NCBI GenBank assembly: GCA_950295325.1 | Contig: OX485806.1 | Span: forward strand, 29,882,001 to 29,946,000 | Direction of reading: 5' to 3' | Length of the DNA stretch: 64,000 nt | Origin: Polytrichum commune | Taxonomy: Eukaryota > Streptophyta > Polytrichopsida > Polytrichales > Polytrichaceae | Shown here: piece after piece, positions 1-12,199 of the stretch | Position numbering within the stretch: the stretch's first letter is position 1 | How the letters are laid out: every line of letters starts with the position of its first letter | Notes under the pieces: generated by a model | Databases searched by the model: none | Seen by the model: the letters and a program-made list of their open reading frames with translations, nothing else | What the model was told of the DNA's origin: nothing | Program-made: the position numbers and the translations under genes

Positions 1-25
1 ACATAGCGTTGGTTTCTGCGTGCAG

Positions 26-1050
26 GCTATATAATTATGGCATTGGCATCCACCTCCTGCAGATTGACAACAAGGAGCTGGGATCTGTGCCTCCTGTGAA
101 GAAGGAAATCAACCCACGAGATGATCACATCTCTTTTCAGGTGCACTTTACGTTCTGCACTTGTCAAAAGAATAGGTTGTGAGTTTCAGGATGATATTCA
201 AAACTCGGGATGATGAACTCCGATAGTAGCGAGAGATCATTCAACTCTTGTCCGTTGTGGGACATAACCGGTCTGTTCGTGGGTGTGCAGTATAAGGTTA
301 TGAATAAAATGTCCTGCGTGTGGATACAAAAATCCACGAGAGTTGTTAGAACTTAGAAACGCCATCCATTTGGATGAGCGACCGGTTATGATTGAGTGAA
401 TCATAGTGGCGAGTAATAGGAAGATCACCTGTGCTAGCAAGATTCCTACGTTGGGCATCTTAACCTCAGGAAATAAGGGAGTCAAATGGAATATTTCCTG
501 GGAATCAATTTTTTTGGACTTTCCTGGACAAAAGGAAAGGATGTGGTTCTCTCACTGTTGACTAACTTACTTTGCAGAGTCTAGTCTATGCTTCTTAAAA
601 TTGCTAGCACATCAATCTCAGATTATAAAGAGAAGAGGTTTGAATGGCCCGTGTAATATTATAATTGTGGTGCGGTTCAATTAATTATCTTAGTTTCTTG
701 GTATCCAGTGTGAAGACATTTTGTTGGTGCAAGCCATGCTGCAAGAGAACGGAATTAAGTGGACGAGTCGTGTCATCACGGAAGGCGGCGTGGAGGTTGA
801 GCAAGTGTTTTTCCATGATCCGGATGGCTTCATGATCGAGATCTGCACGTGTGAGAAGCTCCCTGTGCAGCCGTTGGTGGCGTCTACTCTTGTGCGATAC
901 CTCTCCGGCAACTGCAACCACACTAGTAATAACTCCCTCGACGATCTTGCTGCATTGTCTCTTCAACTGTTGCAAGGTTCAGATCCGCCTCTCCAAAGTG
1001 TCATGGACACAATAAGTAGCAGCAACAACAACTGCGTCGTCTGTGCATAA
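26..1050 (+). CDS. VOC / glyoxalase-I-like protein, 3' part (exons 26..140 and 709..1050)
   Basis: Two exons of a vicinal-oxygen-chelate (glyoxalase I / lactoylglutathione lyase-like) protein; the 5' exons lie outside the window. The first exon follows an AG at 24-25 and reads YNYGIGIHLLQ, then KKEINPRDDHISFQ, ending at CAG/GT (140/141). The second starts after AG at 707-708 in the same phase and reads GGVEVEQVFFHDPDGFMIEI then CTCEKLPVQPL. FFHDPDGFMIEIC is the hallmark of the plant glyoxalase-like family, and its Glu is a metal ligand in the superfamily. After this core there is a roughly 50-residue Ser/Asn-rich tail ending SNNNCVVCA; plant homologues I know end soon after the core, so the tail looks lineage-specific. 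The last part of this exon is repeated downstream. Family assignment is strong; the substrate cannot be told (glyoxal detoxification is only a family expectation). Confidence 0.88.
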
Positions 1051-1990
1051 ATAAATGTCAATGAAGAGATTTTATACATTATACATGTTAGATATTCACA
1101 TTTGCAAATTTCGCAACTCAGGGTTTGGCAAAGAGGATGATGATTGATACTTACATGTCGATACAACAGCTCAATCTGGAGCTACAGTGTAGGATGTAAA
1201 TATGGTAGGAGGGTTAATTATGAATACTTCAGGCTGCAACTTTGTACAGAATGAGATCGAAATACATTCAAGTGGAATTAAATTCCATTCGGGACCTTTG
1301 TAACAAGCATCATCCTTCTGGTTTTGTCCACTTTACTACATTTTGTATATTCTGCCCTTGCATTTTGTCCCTCTTGCAAATCTTGCTTTGTCTCTTCAAC
1401 TGCTGCAAGCTTTGGATCTGTCTCTCCCAGGCGCCATGGACACAATTAAGTAGCAGCAACAACTGCGTTGACTCCGCATGAATTAATTTCAAACATGAAA
1501 TTCTACATATTATACATGTTGAACCCACGCATTTGTGAATCTTGGAAATCAGGGTTTGGCGAAGATGATGATTACAGGTACATGTTGATACAACAGCTCT
1601 ATCTGGAGCTACAACGTAGGATGTAAATGTGGTAAGAGGGTTAATTCAGCCTGCAGTCTGCAACTTTGTACAGAATGAGATCAAAATACATTCGAGTGGA
1701 ATTAAATTCCAGCTGGGACCCTTCTAACGGGCATCACCCTTCTGGTTTTTGTCCACTTTACTACATTTTGTTCATGTTCTTCTTGCATTTTCTCCCTCTG
1801 GTAAATGTGATAACGTGAATAACAATTTCCTCGATGATCCTACCGCTGTCTCTTCAACTGCTCCAAGTAGTAGCAACAACTGCGTTGCCTGCGCATGAAA
1901 TAAATTCAATCATTGGATTTTACATGTTACTATACATGTTAAACTTTCGCATTTGCAAATCTCCCAAACCAGAGTTTGGCAAAGATTATG
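893..1990 (+). repeat. Tandem triplication of VOC terminal exon tail plus 3' flank
   Basis: The end of the VOC gene and its 3' flank occur about three times in tandem: roughly 893-1372, 1373-1796 and 1797-1987. Each copy carries the sequence encoding the Ser/Asn-rich tail (for example AGTAGCAGCAACAACTGCGT at about 1451), a stop codon, a stretch reading TATACATGTT, and AGGGTTTGGC or similar. Copies 1 and 2 also share TCTGGAGCTACA and TGCAACTTTGTACAGAATGA. Copy 2 lost the segment encoding the Asn/Asp part; copy 3 keeps it (NNNFLDDPTA) and ends SSSNNCVACA, but is truncated after about 190 bp. Only copy 1 is joined to the VOC core. Copies 2 and 3 could serve as extended 3'UTR or alternative terminal exons. 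Read by eye; divergence is moderate with small indels. Confidence 0.85.
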
Positions 1991-3018
1991 AGTATTTGTT
2001 GTGGCATGTGTGATTTATTTAATTATTTTTTATCCATTCCAGTTTTGCACTGCTGAGCCCTTTTGATTGCTTTGTGAGTTTGTACCTCTAAAAGCTTTGG
2101 ATTACTTGGAATACCTGACTCTCTTGATACTCATTTCCGATTTCACAAACGCAAGAATAATGAGCCAGCCTACCCATTCTTAAGGTTGAATTTGACATGT
2201 AATGATATTCACTCTGATTTTCTCCATGTTTGCCAGCTCCCAAATAAGCATTCCACTTTTGGCACAGGGTCAACATTACACACTTTGAACAATGTTATGT
2301 TGATTAGCCACTTAATCACACTAATTAGATTAGATATAAATCATGTTATTTTCAGGAAGGTGGCAAACAATACATGAAGGTAAGCCCGGAGGCTACTAGC
2401 CTACTCGACAACTGTGCCATTGTTCTTCGAACACTTGCAAATTAGGCCATTTTTTCCTCATCCAATGCCAAGTTGCAACCTTCTTGAACAATGAATGGGA
2501 GGAATCGATCCTTAAGTTACAGATGAACTGGTTGAGTTTGAGGAAAAACATGTTGAAGTTCAAGACGTCAGGAAAATCACCAATCATTTAAGAGGAACCT
2601 ATGGAATATGTGCTTATGAATCATAAGTCAAATCTTCTAGCAACCTCATAACATTATTCAACTGATGAGTTGTGTTCATGGGCCCAGCAGTAGATTCAAG
2701 AATAAAGACAGTGGATGCCGGAATCCCACTGCTTCAGTTTGAATTTGAAGTTTGGGCACCTAAACACACAGCTCAAAGTTGAGTAATGTTATGCGAAGTC
2801 AACTTACAGCTCTTGGAGGCAGTTTCTTCATGGAATCGTGAAACGGAATTATATAATTAGTGGTGTAGAGAGAGAAAATGCCAAGTTTACTTTTAAAATC
2901 GTCCAACCCATGGCCGACATGTTGATCATAGATGGAGCTATTAAAAATAAAGTCTTCAAGTCTTCAAGATGAGGACTTTGTTGTTGAGATACACGTGCCC
3001 TTGAAAGCTAAACTAAAT
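1991..3018. other. Intergenic; decayed hAT-type MITE fragment inside
   Basis: No convincing gene. About 2497-2615 is a fragment of the hAT-type MITE seen intact at 33240 and 49247: it reads TACAGATGAACTGGTTGAGT, then a version of TTCAAGAC..TCAGGAAAAT and AATCATTTAAGAGGAA. Neither TIR is intact. The remainder is AT-rich unique-looking sequence. Confidence 0.5.
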
Positions 3019-3140
3019 AAGGTCTGAGATGACCCTATACTACCGGATGATAGTCGAGAGGTACCCAAAAGCAAATGGAGTGGTTGACGGTTTGATTCAT
3101 GGCTGTGAAATCTTCTCTCTACTTGATGGGAAATCTAGCA
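3019..3140 (+). repeat. Candidate tRNA-related SINE-like repeat, copy 1
   Basis: A roughly 120-bp unit starting GGTCTGAGATGACCCTA and ending near TCTTCTCTCTACTTGAT. Two further copies lie inverted at 30093-30216 and 31509-31630, and a short fragment at 18314-18353. The copies share an internal GGTTCGATTCC-like string (here GGTTTGATTC), which resembles an RNA polymerase III B box. A convincing A box at normal spacing is not visible, so the SINE label is tentative; the repeat family itself is clear. Confidence 0.5.
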
Positions 3141-3245
3141 AGTGATCACACGCCTCTTATGTTCCAAGACCAAAATAAAATAAAATAAAATAAAAGACTG
3201 CACTAAGTAGTCCTAATACTATGGGTGTAAACTTAATGTGGAAAT

Positions 3246-3471
3246 TATTACACTTAATTTTGTATTTAGTGTCACTTCCTATTTGGAATTACGCAATGCT
3301 ATATTTATTTATTGTATATCTCATATTTTGCCAAAAATTGTCAAATTGGTTGTTTGGACATTATAGAACAATACAACTTTGCTTGGTAAAAAACAATACC
3401 AATAGTAAAAAGACATAGGATTGTGTAACTCCAAATAGTAAGTAACACTAAATATCATATTTTGTGTAGTG
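3246..3471 (+). repeat. MITE of the CACTAC..TTTAGTG family, copy 1
   Basis: A roughly 225-bp inverted-repeat element. The right end read in reverse is CACTACACAAAATATGATAT then TTAGTG, and the left end is a degenerate match. Just inside both ends is the shared string TCACTTMCTATTTGGAATTAC or its complement. Other copies sit at about 12335-12565, 19210-19438 and 29468-29684, and share the inner motif ATTGTCAAATTGGTTGTTTG or relatives. No clear target duplication was found, so the superfamily is unassigned. Confidence 0.65.
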
Positions 3472-3474
3472 CAG

Positions 3475-3800
3475 GCCAAGTGTTCTAATCCCGTAGTTGG
3501 GGTAAATTCAACGTGGGGACAAGGCTAGTCTTCCTTGAGACTTTCGACCAACACCTAACATCCAATAAAACAATCACCTTACATCAAAAGTAGCACCAAC
3601 AAAAAGTAAAAAATAGAAAAGTAGAAAACAACAACCACATTATTTTTTTGGAAAAGAAAATTACTAAAAATTAGTGCGGACCAAAAACTTATGTGACTTA
3701 CATTAATTCCCATTATGAGAATTAGCGTGGGCTCTAGAAAATTAGCTTGGCTCAAAGTAATAGGACCTATTTGGTGAACTAGAGAGGAAGGGCCATCGCG
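3475..3800 (+). repeat. Interspersed repeat family C, copy 1
   Basis: A 300-350-bp repeat with motifs TCTTCCTTGAGACTTTCGAC, CCAACACCTAACAT, CATTAATTCCCATTATGAGA and GTGGGCTCTAGAAAATTAG. Related copies or parts occur at about 4140-4330, 8590-8935, 15912-16275 and 34072-34160. The 15912 copy has opposed ends reading AACTACGCTGAATAGT and, in reverse, AACTACACTAGATAGT, so this is probably a non-autonomous TIR element. No coding capacity. Confidence 0.6.
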
Positions 3801-4139
3801 TTTCAAAGTGGACTATAAGGGCTCCAAGCATTTGTAGCTCAATCCCCACAACCACACAAAGCATATTTCTTTATTTCTTTCTTTCTTTCTTTCTATTTAT
3901 CTTTTTTATCTTTTTTTATCTTTTTTAATTTATTTTTTTATGGCTGTTTGTGCAAATTTTGGAAGTATTTTTGAGACGTGAGACATTCCATTGGACTTCG
4001 ATGGCTGACCCGATCAACAACTTGGACGTTTTTGAGTCCATCATCAATTTGTATCCGAAAGCCACATCATAAGTAGGCCACCGACTTAAGTAGAGTTGTG
4101 GGATAAGTTATTGAACGAGGTCGGTGGTGCTCCAAGTTT

Positions 4140-4330
4140 ATTCCGAAAGCAAACTACACTAAATGGTTTTATTAGTGTGGGTAGAAAATTAGCATGGGCC
4201 ACATTAATTTTCCATTCAAGGTGGAATGACCCTGGGGTCTTGACCCCAGGTTTCCCCTTAGTCTTCATGAAGATTCTCGACCAACACCTTACATACAATG
4301 AAAATTAGTCATCTTACATCAAAAGTAGTA
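4140..4330 (+). repeat. Interspersed repeat family C, partial copy 2
   Basis: Shares GTGGGTAGAAAATTAGCATG, the GTCTTCATGAAG segment and CCAACACCTTACAT with the copy at 3475. It contains a short perfect hairpin CCTGGGGTC..GACCCCAGG at about 4232-4251. Confidence 0.55.
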
Positions 4331-4959
4331 CAAAAATAAACAATCTCCTGCAGTTTGGGATTCTTGTCCAAGCTACCCAACCTCCATTTTGAGATTACTC
4401 TGAATTGTTTAGCCACATGTACAAATTGGGGTGTCTAAATGAGGACGTTTTGGCTTGATCTTATATAGAAGTGGAGTGACTCCAGGCAGATTTCCCAAAT
4501 TCAAAGGTTTCAAGTTTGTGGAATTACACAAAGCCACATGACACATGTGGATACTATAATGGACGTACCCTTGGTACACGAGCACTTGTGACATGTGAAA
4601 CTTGGTACAAAAATCCAATTTTCGGCGGGCATGTTATTTTAATTCCAATGAACCTAGTGTGACAAAATTCCCATTCACGAAAAAATGTAACCCACAATCA
4701 ATTGGGTAATTTTTGAAAATTTTCAATGATTTTTTATGATGCCGCCCGGGAGTTCCCTACGTTCACATTTCAAACTGGCATTGAAGATGAGGTTAGAAAC
4801 TCTGTGAAATTTTGATATTACCTAAACATGCTAGTTAACTTTGGATCCATATGGTTGGATATGTGAATACATGACTCACAATTCCCACTAGAGCCAATGA
4901 GTGTGCATTGTATTGGTAAAACCCAAGAAACAAAAGATATGTAGTTGCCGAGCGTTTAG

Positions 4960-5220
4960 GGGTTAAGAACAAGATACCAAAAAGGCATCATGTGCATGAA
5001 AGAGATTGGACCACATGCTCAAAATTTGGTAACCATTCTAGACTCAATAATCAACATGATTGGGGAGAGGAGGGGGGGGTGTGTGACCAGTTGATGGGCA
5101 CGAGAACCTTCACTTTGAGAATGAATCAAGATATTCATACGAGCTCCAGAATTTACGAGGAACGCATCTACATCCTCGATTTGGAATTGCTAACCATCTT
5201 GCACTAAGTAAGTGTTTCCA
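4960..5220 (+). repeat. Interspersed repeat shared with 60330-60560
   Basis: The stretch with GACTCAATAATCAACATGAT, a G-rich run, CATACGAGCTCCAGAATTTA and TTGCTAACCATCTTG recurs at about 60330-60560 with moderate divergence. The 71-codon reading frame here is not conserved in the second copy and is not called as a gene. Confidence 0.5.
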
Positions 5221-5488
5221 TAATCCATGTGAAATGGACTAGTAAGAAAACAAAAAACAAAAAAACAAAAAAAAAACAACCATTTAAGAACCATCCAACT
5301 TAGTTTGATTTGTATGAACTTTCAAATGTGCACACAAACATTATTCAGCGACGAGGGCCCTAAGAATAGAACAGTGAATGTGGGAGCTCGATTTGAATTC
5401 GAGTCTCCCTAAGCAACTTTTTCCGATTGTTATATTCTAAGGGCCAATAGAACGAGAGTTGGATGTCAAGTAATGTTATACTTGATTA

Positions 5489-5876
5489 GGGCAAGCCCAG
5501 TGACCCTGCACCTGCATCTGCATTTGCGCTTTCTCATCCGCGATGCGGATGCAGATGCAAGATACTGGCCCAGTCACCCTGCTATACCCTAAAATTGGAT
5601 GTAAAATAATACAAGAAGTGCAGAACTCCCTGCATTTCGGCGAGATATGCAGGGAGCTTGCTATCAGCTAAGGACAAACAACTTCATGGCGGCTTTTAAC
5701 TAAAGACAACTCAATATGGTAGGGCCGCAGAAATCTACAAATCATTTTAGAGGAAATTCTGAGGTAGTAAGGTAGAATGAGTGCCAGTTTTGCCTCAGTC
5801 TACATCTGCATTTTGGGTGGAGGCCACTTTTCATTCCCGGATGCAGATGCAAATCCAGGAACGACTGGGCTTGCTC
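5489..5876. mobile_element. PIF/Harbinger-type MITE, TSD TTA
   Basis: Terminal inverted repeats read GGGCAAGCCCAGTGA on the left and, in reverse, GAGCAAGCCCAGTCG on the right. The element is flanked on both sides by TTA (486-488 of the 5-kb block, i.e. 5486-5488, and 5877-5879), the target duplication typical of PIF/Harbinger elements. Subterminal sequence is rich in GATGCAGATGC-type motifs on both arms. No transposase remnant; a non-autonomous element of 388 bp. Confidence 0.8.
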
Positions 5877-6599
5877 TTAGTAGTCTATTTAAGCTTATAA
5901 AGAAGAGGGGTGGGTGGGTCCACCATTCCATGAACTTAATTATAAGGCGATGGACCGGAGGTCACACACGGTTCACTTTGCTTCCGTAAAGAAAAGAAAA
6001 GTTCTAAAAATATTGTAGAGCCACTTTCGAAGGAATTTTTGTTGGGAAGAAGATAGGAGGTCACATTAATTGGAGGCCCGATAACTTGTTACTTTCGCAA
6101 CATCATGTTTACATGTTATACTTTGAGTGGACTAATAAAAGCGGAATCCACTACAGTGTACGGTTACTTCATTGATTAGTTACGACCTATACGCACAATA
6201 ACTGCTGGAATATAAACTGCTGGAAGTGGGTGATATATGTGGACCTACAACTTCCTTATGCAATTTTTTTCTTCTAAAAAATGCATTTTTTAAAAATTCC
6301 CGTAACTTGAAATGATAATGAAATTATGCACCTTATTAATGGTGTGTACATGTCTACAGGTGTTTGTACCAAATTAGACGGCTAGGGTTTTGGTGTCAAT
6401 GAAAACGTTGTGAAGTATATTATAGCTTATTAGATGACCGATTTAAGATGATTTGGTCTTGAAAATAGAATTAGTGGGCCCGAATTAGTCTAGTGGAGTA
6501 TCATGGAATTGGCTCTCAACTTTGTTGTGAGAGTTACATGGACACCACGAATCGCAAGACCAAACTCAACCCTAAACCGTGCTCCCGGCGTAAATTTTG

Positions 6600-6810
6600 A
6601 TGGCATATGAGAAGTACACCAAATAGGTACACTAAAAAGGATATTTAGTGTTTGATACACTAAATACGAACACATACACTAGATGTCAATAGCCCTATGA
6701 AAGTAAGTAACATTAAATGTAAACTCAGACACTAAATATCAACTATGGTAATATGTGGAAGTGACATGTTTGAATTTAGTGTTAGTAAGGATATGAAATA
6801 ATCGCAAGTC
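6600..6810 (-). repeat. Truncated inverted copy of the 26038-26363 MITE
   Basis: Carries GGATATTTAGTGTTTGATAC, CCCTATGAAAGTAAGTAACA, GGTAATATGTGGAAGT and TTTAGTGTTAGTAAGGATAT, which match the reverse complement of the MITE at 26038-26363. The far end is missing. Confidence 0.6.
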
Positions 6811-7540
6811 CAGTGAAATCCATGCTTCACAAGAAGGGAGGTAGCACTAGGGAAGGTAACGGCACATTAATGTCTAACACTAATTGCCAAGAAATTGTGA
6901 ATTGGTGTTGAGCAGGTGTGAGGCCAAACCCACCACCCTTAAGCGTCCTAGTCCGGGTGATGGTTTTGAGAATCACATGTATTGTTTGTGTATTGAAAAT
7001 GCTCCCTTCACATCCCAAGGCATTTATGTCATTTTGAATCACTTTGTTTATTAATGGTAGCCTCTTGACTTATGGCCGAATTGGCCTTCTCAAGGGTCCA
7101 ACCGGCGGCCTTGGCAACACAAGCTCTCAAAGATATTCCCCTTTGGCCTTTGATTATCCTCTCCTTCACTTTTCCATTGCTAGAGTCTTCCACTTTCTCC
7201 ATCGGCCTAACCTCCTTCGTCTCGCCACCGCGGATGTCCTCCACCTTCTCCATTAGTAATCCAAGTGATTTATTTTGACCAATAGGTTCAAGTGTTTGAA
7301 AAACACTTTTATCAATGGTTCAAGCACCAATACATTCAAAAATCACACATGCCCTACCTAACCTAATGAATCCAATACTTACCTAAGGCCTAAGATATTC
7401 TAAAATAATTTATTGTGGTCTAAGGTTAATTTGTGGTGAGGCCGCTAAGGTTACTATGTATTGATTCGTTAAGTGAAGGCCTAACAAGGCTTAGCCCGAG
7501 CTTAATCCAAGATTTGCCCCGGCCCATGCTAGTAGAGTTA

Positions 7541-7808
7541 GCTAGTTGCCCCAGTTGGGCTTCGGCTAGCAGAGTTGTATCTAGTAGCAAGTAAGCTAGC
7601 TGCCCCAGTTGGGCTTCGGCCAGCAGAGTTGTATCTGGCAGCAAGTCAGATAGCTGCCCCAGTTGGGCTTCGGCCAGCAGAGTTGTATCTGGTAGCAAGT
7701 CAGCTAGCTGCCCAGTTGGGCTTCGGCCAACAGAGTTGTATCTGGTAGCAAGTCAGCTAGCTACCCAGTTGGGCTTCGGCCAGCAGAGTTGTATCTGGTA
7801 GCAAGTCA
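7541..7808. repeat. 54-bp minisatellite, five units
   Basis: Five head-to-tail units of 53-54 bp start at 7541, 7595, 7649, 7703 and 7756, each containing CCAGTTGGGCTTCGGC and CAGAGTTGTATCT. Unit length divisible by three gives a minus-strand reading of 18-residue repeats (LLPDTTLLAEAQLGQL type) over three units; the last two units are 53 bp and break the frame. I read this as a minisatellite with incidental coding potential. Confidence 0.85.
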
Positions 7809-7830
7809 GCTAGCTGCCCCCCTTAAATGA

Positions 7831-9501
7831 CACCACCTTAGGTGCTAATCAACCATCCACTAATTCCTTCTTCCTTGCACTTTGGCTAAATGAGCTAACC
7901 TACACCGCTAATGAACTAAACTAATCTAACACACACTACTCTAAGAGCTACTTACTTCACACACCTTGTCTCAAGCTCTAAGAGCTCACCCCCTTTAGAA
8001 ACAATGAGAGAGAGAGCTTAACTAATTAACTCCACTAAAACTAATAACCTACACACGTGGCTCAAACTCTTGAGGACTTGCTCCCTTGAGAGCGCTTGAT
8101 GGAGAGAGAGGAAAATGAGAGAGAAAACACCTTAAGTAGCAGAGAGGGAGAGAGGGAGAGAGGGAGAGAGAGGTGAGAATAGGGTGAGAGGATTAGCACC
8201 TCCAATCACAATCCCTTAACCCTCACCTTCAAAGTAGGGACTAATCCCCTTCCACCAAGCTTCCTTCTTCCTAAACTACCAAGGTGGATCCAAAAGTGGG
8301 CATTTAACCCGTGGAGCTCACCTTGCCTCACCTTACCCCCTACTCACATAATCAAGGCATTATCCTATTGAACTTAACCCTTGAAATAACCACCCAACAC
8401 ATTCTAAAGCCTAAACTTAAATCCAAACCACACTTCACTCTTTTTATGTTTTGTGAATAATCATAACACATCAAAGTCAAACTAAAATTGGTTTCGAAGA
8501 GTTAATCACCACATGTGGGCACCATTTTGGGCTCACAGCAGGGTAGGGTGGTAACAACAATAAATTTAATCAAACACTTAATATATTTTCTAGTGTAGTC
8601 TTATTGGTGAGGGTGAAAATTTAGTGTGGTAATAAGTAGTGTGGGCAACTTCAATTGTCTAGTCATGGTGGAATAATGTGGGCTTGAGACCCCGGGTCTT
8701 CTTAGAAACTTCCGAAACTTGGCAAAATATTAGTGCAAGGACAAAAGTAACATAAAAAGTAGAAAGAAAAAGCCCTCCCTTACATCAATTTTCTCAAGAA
8801 AAAATTATTAATGTGGTCCACATTAATTTTTTAAACTGGAGATTTAGCATAGGTAGAAAACTTATGTGGGTTCTAGAAAATTAATATGTTCCATACTACA
8901 TCGTTTATGAAATTTTGTGTGACCAACTTAAATAGTGCCATTTACCATGTTAGAGGTCTATGTGTAGGTTACACTAATGATCAACAACTTAATGATTAGT
9001 GTAACCAAGTGACACTTGACAATATTGTGCTTATTGATATTTTGGCATGGGTATGCTCAATAATATGATCTTTTTCTTGCATACAAAAATGTAAAACCAT
9101 CATCTAATGTACTACACTAAATGTCATGATTGTAAATAGTTATGACCTTCAGAAAACTTACATAGGTTGAAAAATAGCATCATATTGACAATCAATGAAT
9201 GTGAAACTTCAAGGCTTCTAACAACCTATGTACATTGAAATGTGCAATTTTGGTTGCCCCACACTATTATATCAACAATCCACACTATATTGAATATTTA
9301 CTACAATAGTAACAAAAATACTATTTCTATTTCTATCTCTAATGAATAACAAAGTCATAAGATTGTAAAATTTGGTTTGTATAAGTTTATCATCAAAAGC
9401 AACCCAATTGCATATACATAACAATGCAGTTTAGACCATTTACCAATAGTGTACATGACATTAAATACCATAAACTGTGAATAAGATTATTTAGTGCAAT
9501 G
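7831..9501. other. Intergenic with simple GA-rich tract and family C copy
   Basis: No gene seen. About 8100-8175 is a GAGAGG-rich low-complexity tract. About 8590-8935 is a copy of repeat family C (CATGGTGGAATAATGTGGGC and TTATGTGGGTTCTAGAAAAT). The rest is AT-rich. Confidence 0.5.
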
Positions 9502-9703
9502 AACCGGTTTATACCGACCGCTAGTTACACATGAACCAATTGAGTTTGAGAAATAATTGGTTAAAGGTTGAAGACTTCAGGGAAATTATCAATAATTTTA
9601 GAAGAATTTGGAGAATACACCTCAAACTAGTAAAGAAAAATCGAAAGATCACAACATGTAACCAGTATTACCTGGAAACTCTAGGATTTTGACCAATTAT
9701 GCC

Positions 9704-9704
<1 letters not shown>
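9502..9704 (-). repeat. hAT-type MITE fragment cut by a GA microsatellite
   Basis: Matches the family of 33240-33468 in reverse orientation (CTAGTTACACATGAACCAAT, AAGACTTCAGGGAAATTA, ATCACAACATGTAACCAG). The homology stops at the (GA)n tract that begins at 9705, so one TIR is lost. Confidence 0.6.

Positions 9705-9750
<46 letters not shown>
9705..9750. repeat. (GA)n microsatellite
   Basis: An uninterrupted GA run of about 46 bp. Similar but shorter GA tracts occur at about 10672-10699, 28627-28646 and 32877-32890, and one of about 45 bp at 49980. Confidence 0.95.
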
Positions 9751-9757
<7 letters not shown>

Positions 9758-12199
9758 TCAAGCTTAATAACTTCTTAGCACATCCTCTTGTTTAGAGGCC
9801 ATTCCATTCTCCTACATATTTGTGTATCCTTCAATACCCAGGAGGGCAAATGGGACCATCCTGCAAGGAAGATCTCTATCTAACTATCTTTCCTAACTTG
9901 CTGCTTTCACATATAAGTTTGTCTCGTCAAAGTAAAAATAGTTACCGCCTCAATCATCAATATGTTAGGGTTTTACCCTCTTTACGCTTAGGTAAAATAT
10001 TGTGCTAATGATATCCAAAGTTTACATGTTCAAGTTCAAAATTGCGTGCAAGACAAAATCGATAGAGCTTCAAGTGTCTACCTTAAATCCATATGCTTTG
10101 TATTCCAATTTGTCTTGTATAACACCTAAGCAACATACAAAAAGCTCAAAGAAAGATGATAGCTCATAACTTAAGAGTGCTACCAAATTTGTGAAGGGTT
10201 TGCCTCACATGTGCCCATGCCACCAACCAAACCCACAAAGAGGGTTAACAACGTACACAAGGTAAATATCAACATAACCCAATTGTTATCTATGTCACAT
10301 AGTCATGCTCGACATAAACAATCATTTTGTATCACCGAAAACACATATTGCCATTGAGTATTCTACAAGTTCTTTATCCATTGGAACCATGCAAGACTGA
10401 ACTTTGTGATAGGTTACACACTCCTCCCACCTTTGCTAATCCTCACTACTTAACCTAATCTTAGGGTAAGTGGTCGTTGCTGCTTAAACTATGCAAGGAA
10501 GCTCCCATGGTTTCTCCTTTACATGTTATAGCATCATGTAAGCTCCCTTGACCATAGATTCATAGAAGCAAATCTACAGTCGATGTTTGTCAAGTAGCTT
10601 GTACCAAACCCTAAAGAGACTTTTTTTGCTACGGTTATTCTTCGTCACATGAATAGATTCATTTACACGAGAGACAGAGAGAGAGAGAGAGAGAGAGATC
10701 TCAACAAGAATATTACATTCAAATTTCCTTGACCTTAGTTCGTGGGCAGTGTTCAAGTTTGAAGTGTGCATACATTTCAATGTAAAGGGCTTCAGAATAA
10801 TCACACTTCACTCAAACTTTCAAACTTTTTTGCAACACTTCACAAAAAAAAAACTTGGTATTGGCCATTTTGTATTGAATATGAAAATAAGATGATGTCT
10901 TACTATATTGAAGAAGTACATACAATAAAATGATGCACTAAAATGATTTAGATTCCCTATAGAATGCACTTAATCATCATCCAACTCCAAAGGCAAAACT
11001 CTCGGGTTTTTGGTTGATTTCCAAGTGTCCAAAATTCTAGCCCAATCCATATTTTCAGCCAAGCCAAAGTTGTATTCAGTGCCGAGTCAAAATCGCAAGA
11101 GTTATTTGAAATTTGGAAGTGTCTGCTAGATTGCCAAGATTGGAATCCAACTATGTTCCTATTTGCAAATTGTAGCCACTATAGTTTGTCACAAGCATTT
11201 TTTGGAGAGGCCTTTACTGTGAAGGGTGGAAACTTTGCAGAGCACAATGTTGTGAAGTGCCCACAAAATGGGGGGGGGAATATATATATATATTCTTTGA
11301 AGGCCAAAATGGCATTTGATAGGTGTTGAAGACTTCAATATTGAACATTGTTTGTCGGCATTGTCCAAGATTGTAGCCCTTATATGAGTTTCATTTTGAA
11401 GGGCTCTCTAAAATTTCAGCCCTTTAGTTGAAGGGTTGGTTCGAATCCAAGACGTCAATCCAAGAATATAGAAACGAAATACAAAACTCATATCAAACTT
11501 GTACATGAATTATGTGGTACATATTTCCAATACGATGTGAAGAACTAAGAATCAACCATCCAACTCCATTTCTTGTAGTGACAATGCCCTACGCTTGTTG
11601 GTTCTTATGACGGGCTAATTATATCGAGAACTTCAAGTGACGTCTTCTTTTTCAATTTGGGGTTGCGTTATAAAGGGTTGTTTTGAGAGAGGTATATTGT
11701 GAAGGGCCAAATCGCGTTTGAAGGGCATTGAAGACCGTTTGTGGAGACAGCTGTGAAGGACGGAAAAGTGTCCTAGAGGACTCGTATCTCGAAATCTTAC
11801 ACGCCACATGAGCAATCGTTGCCTAGTAAACACCCCGAGGGGCTCCCTAGCTAGAGAGCTTGTTCCCCCTTTCCAAAACCAAAACCAAGTTGGGGGGGGG
11901 GGGGCATTAACTAATGTGGGGACGGAGATATAATTAAGCAAGGGCCTCGTGAAGTGGGCCGAATTCAAGTTCCGGCACTCAAGCGTCTCGGATTTGGGGG
12001 GAAAGAAAGGTTGTTTAATTTATACTACCTTTGAGTCGAGATTCAACTCTATACATACACGCCTGACTGGGAGAATGATCGCGGATTTCTCGTGTTCTAA
12101 AAACAAGCTAGTTTTTGTACACTATGATAAATATCCCATTTAGCGAGGGTGGGCTAGCTAGCTAGTTAGTAGTGCATGAAGGAGGCATAACACCCTATG
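9751..12199. other. Intergenic, no supported gene
   Basis: AT-rich, with a GA tract at about 10672, a poly(G) run near 11272, an AT run near 11283 and a 10-base or longer G run near 11892. Reading frames up to 111 codons exist but show no domain, no conserved copy and poor composition. GAAGGG/CCCTTC words between 11210 and 11440 recall the element at 63241 but its ends were not found. Confidence 0.4.

Noticed and set aside
1033-1050. CaaX-type prenylation signal at the VOC C-terminus (CVVCA)
   Set aside because: The cysteines are at positions -5 and -2, not the required -4.
7426-7698. 18-residue repeat protein on the minus strand
   Set aside because: The 54-bp minisatellite explains it; 53-bp units break the frame and there is no upstream gene structure.
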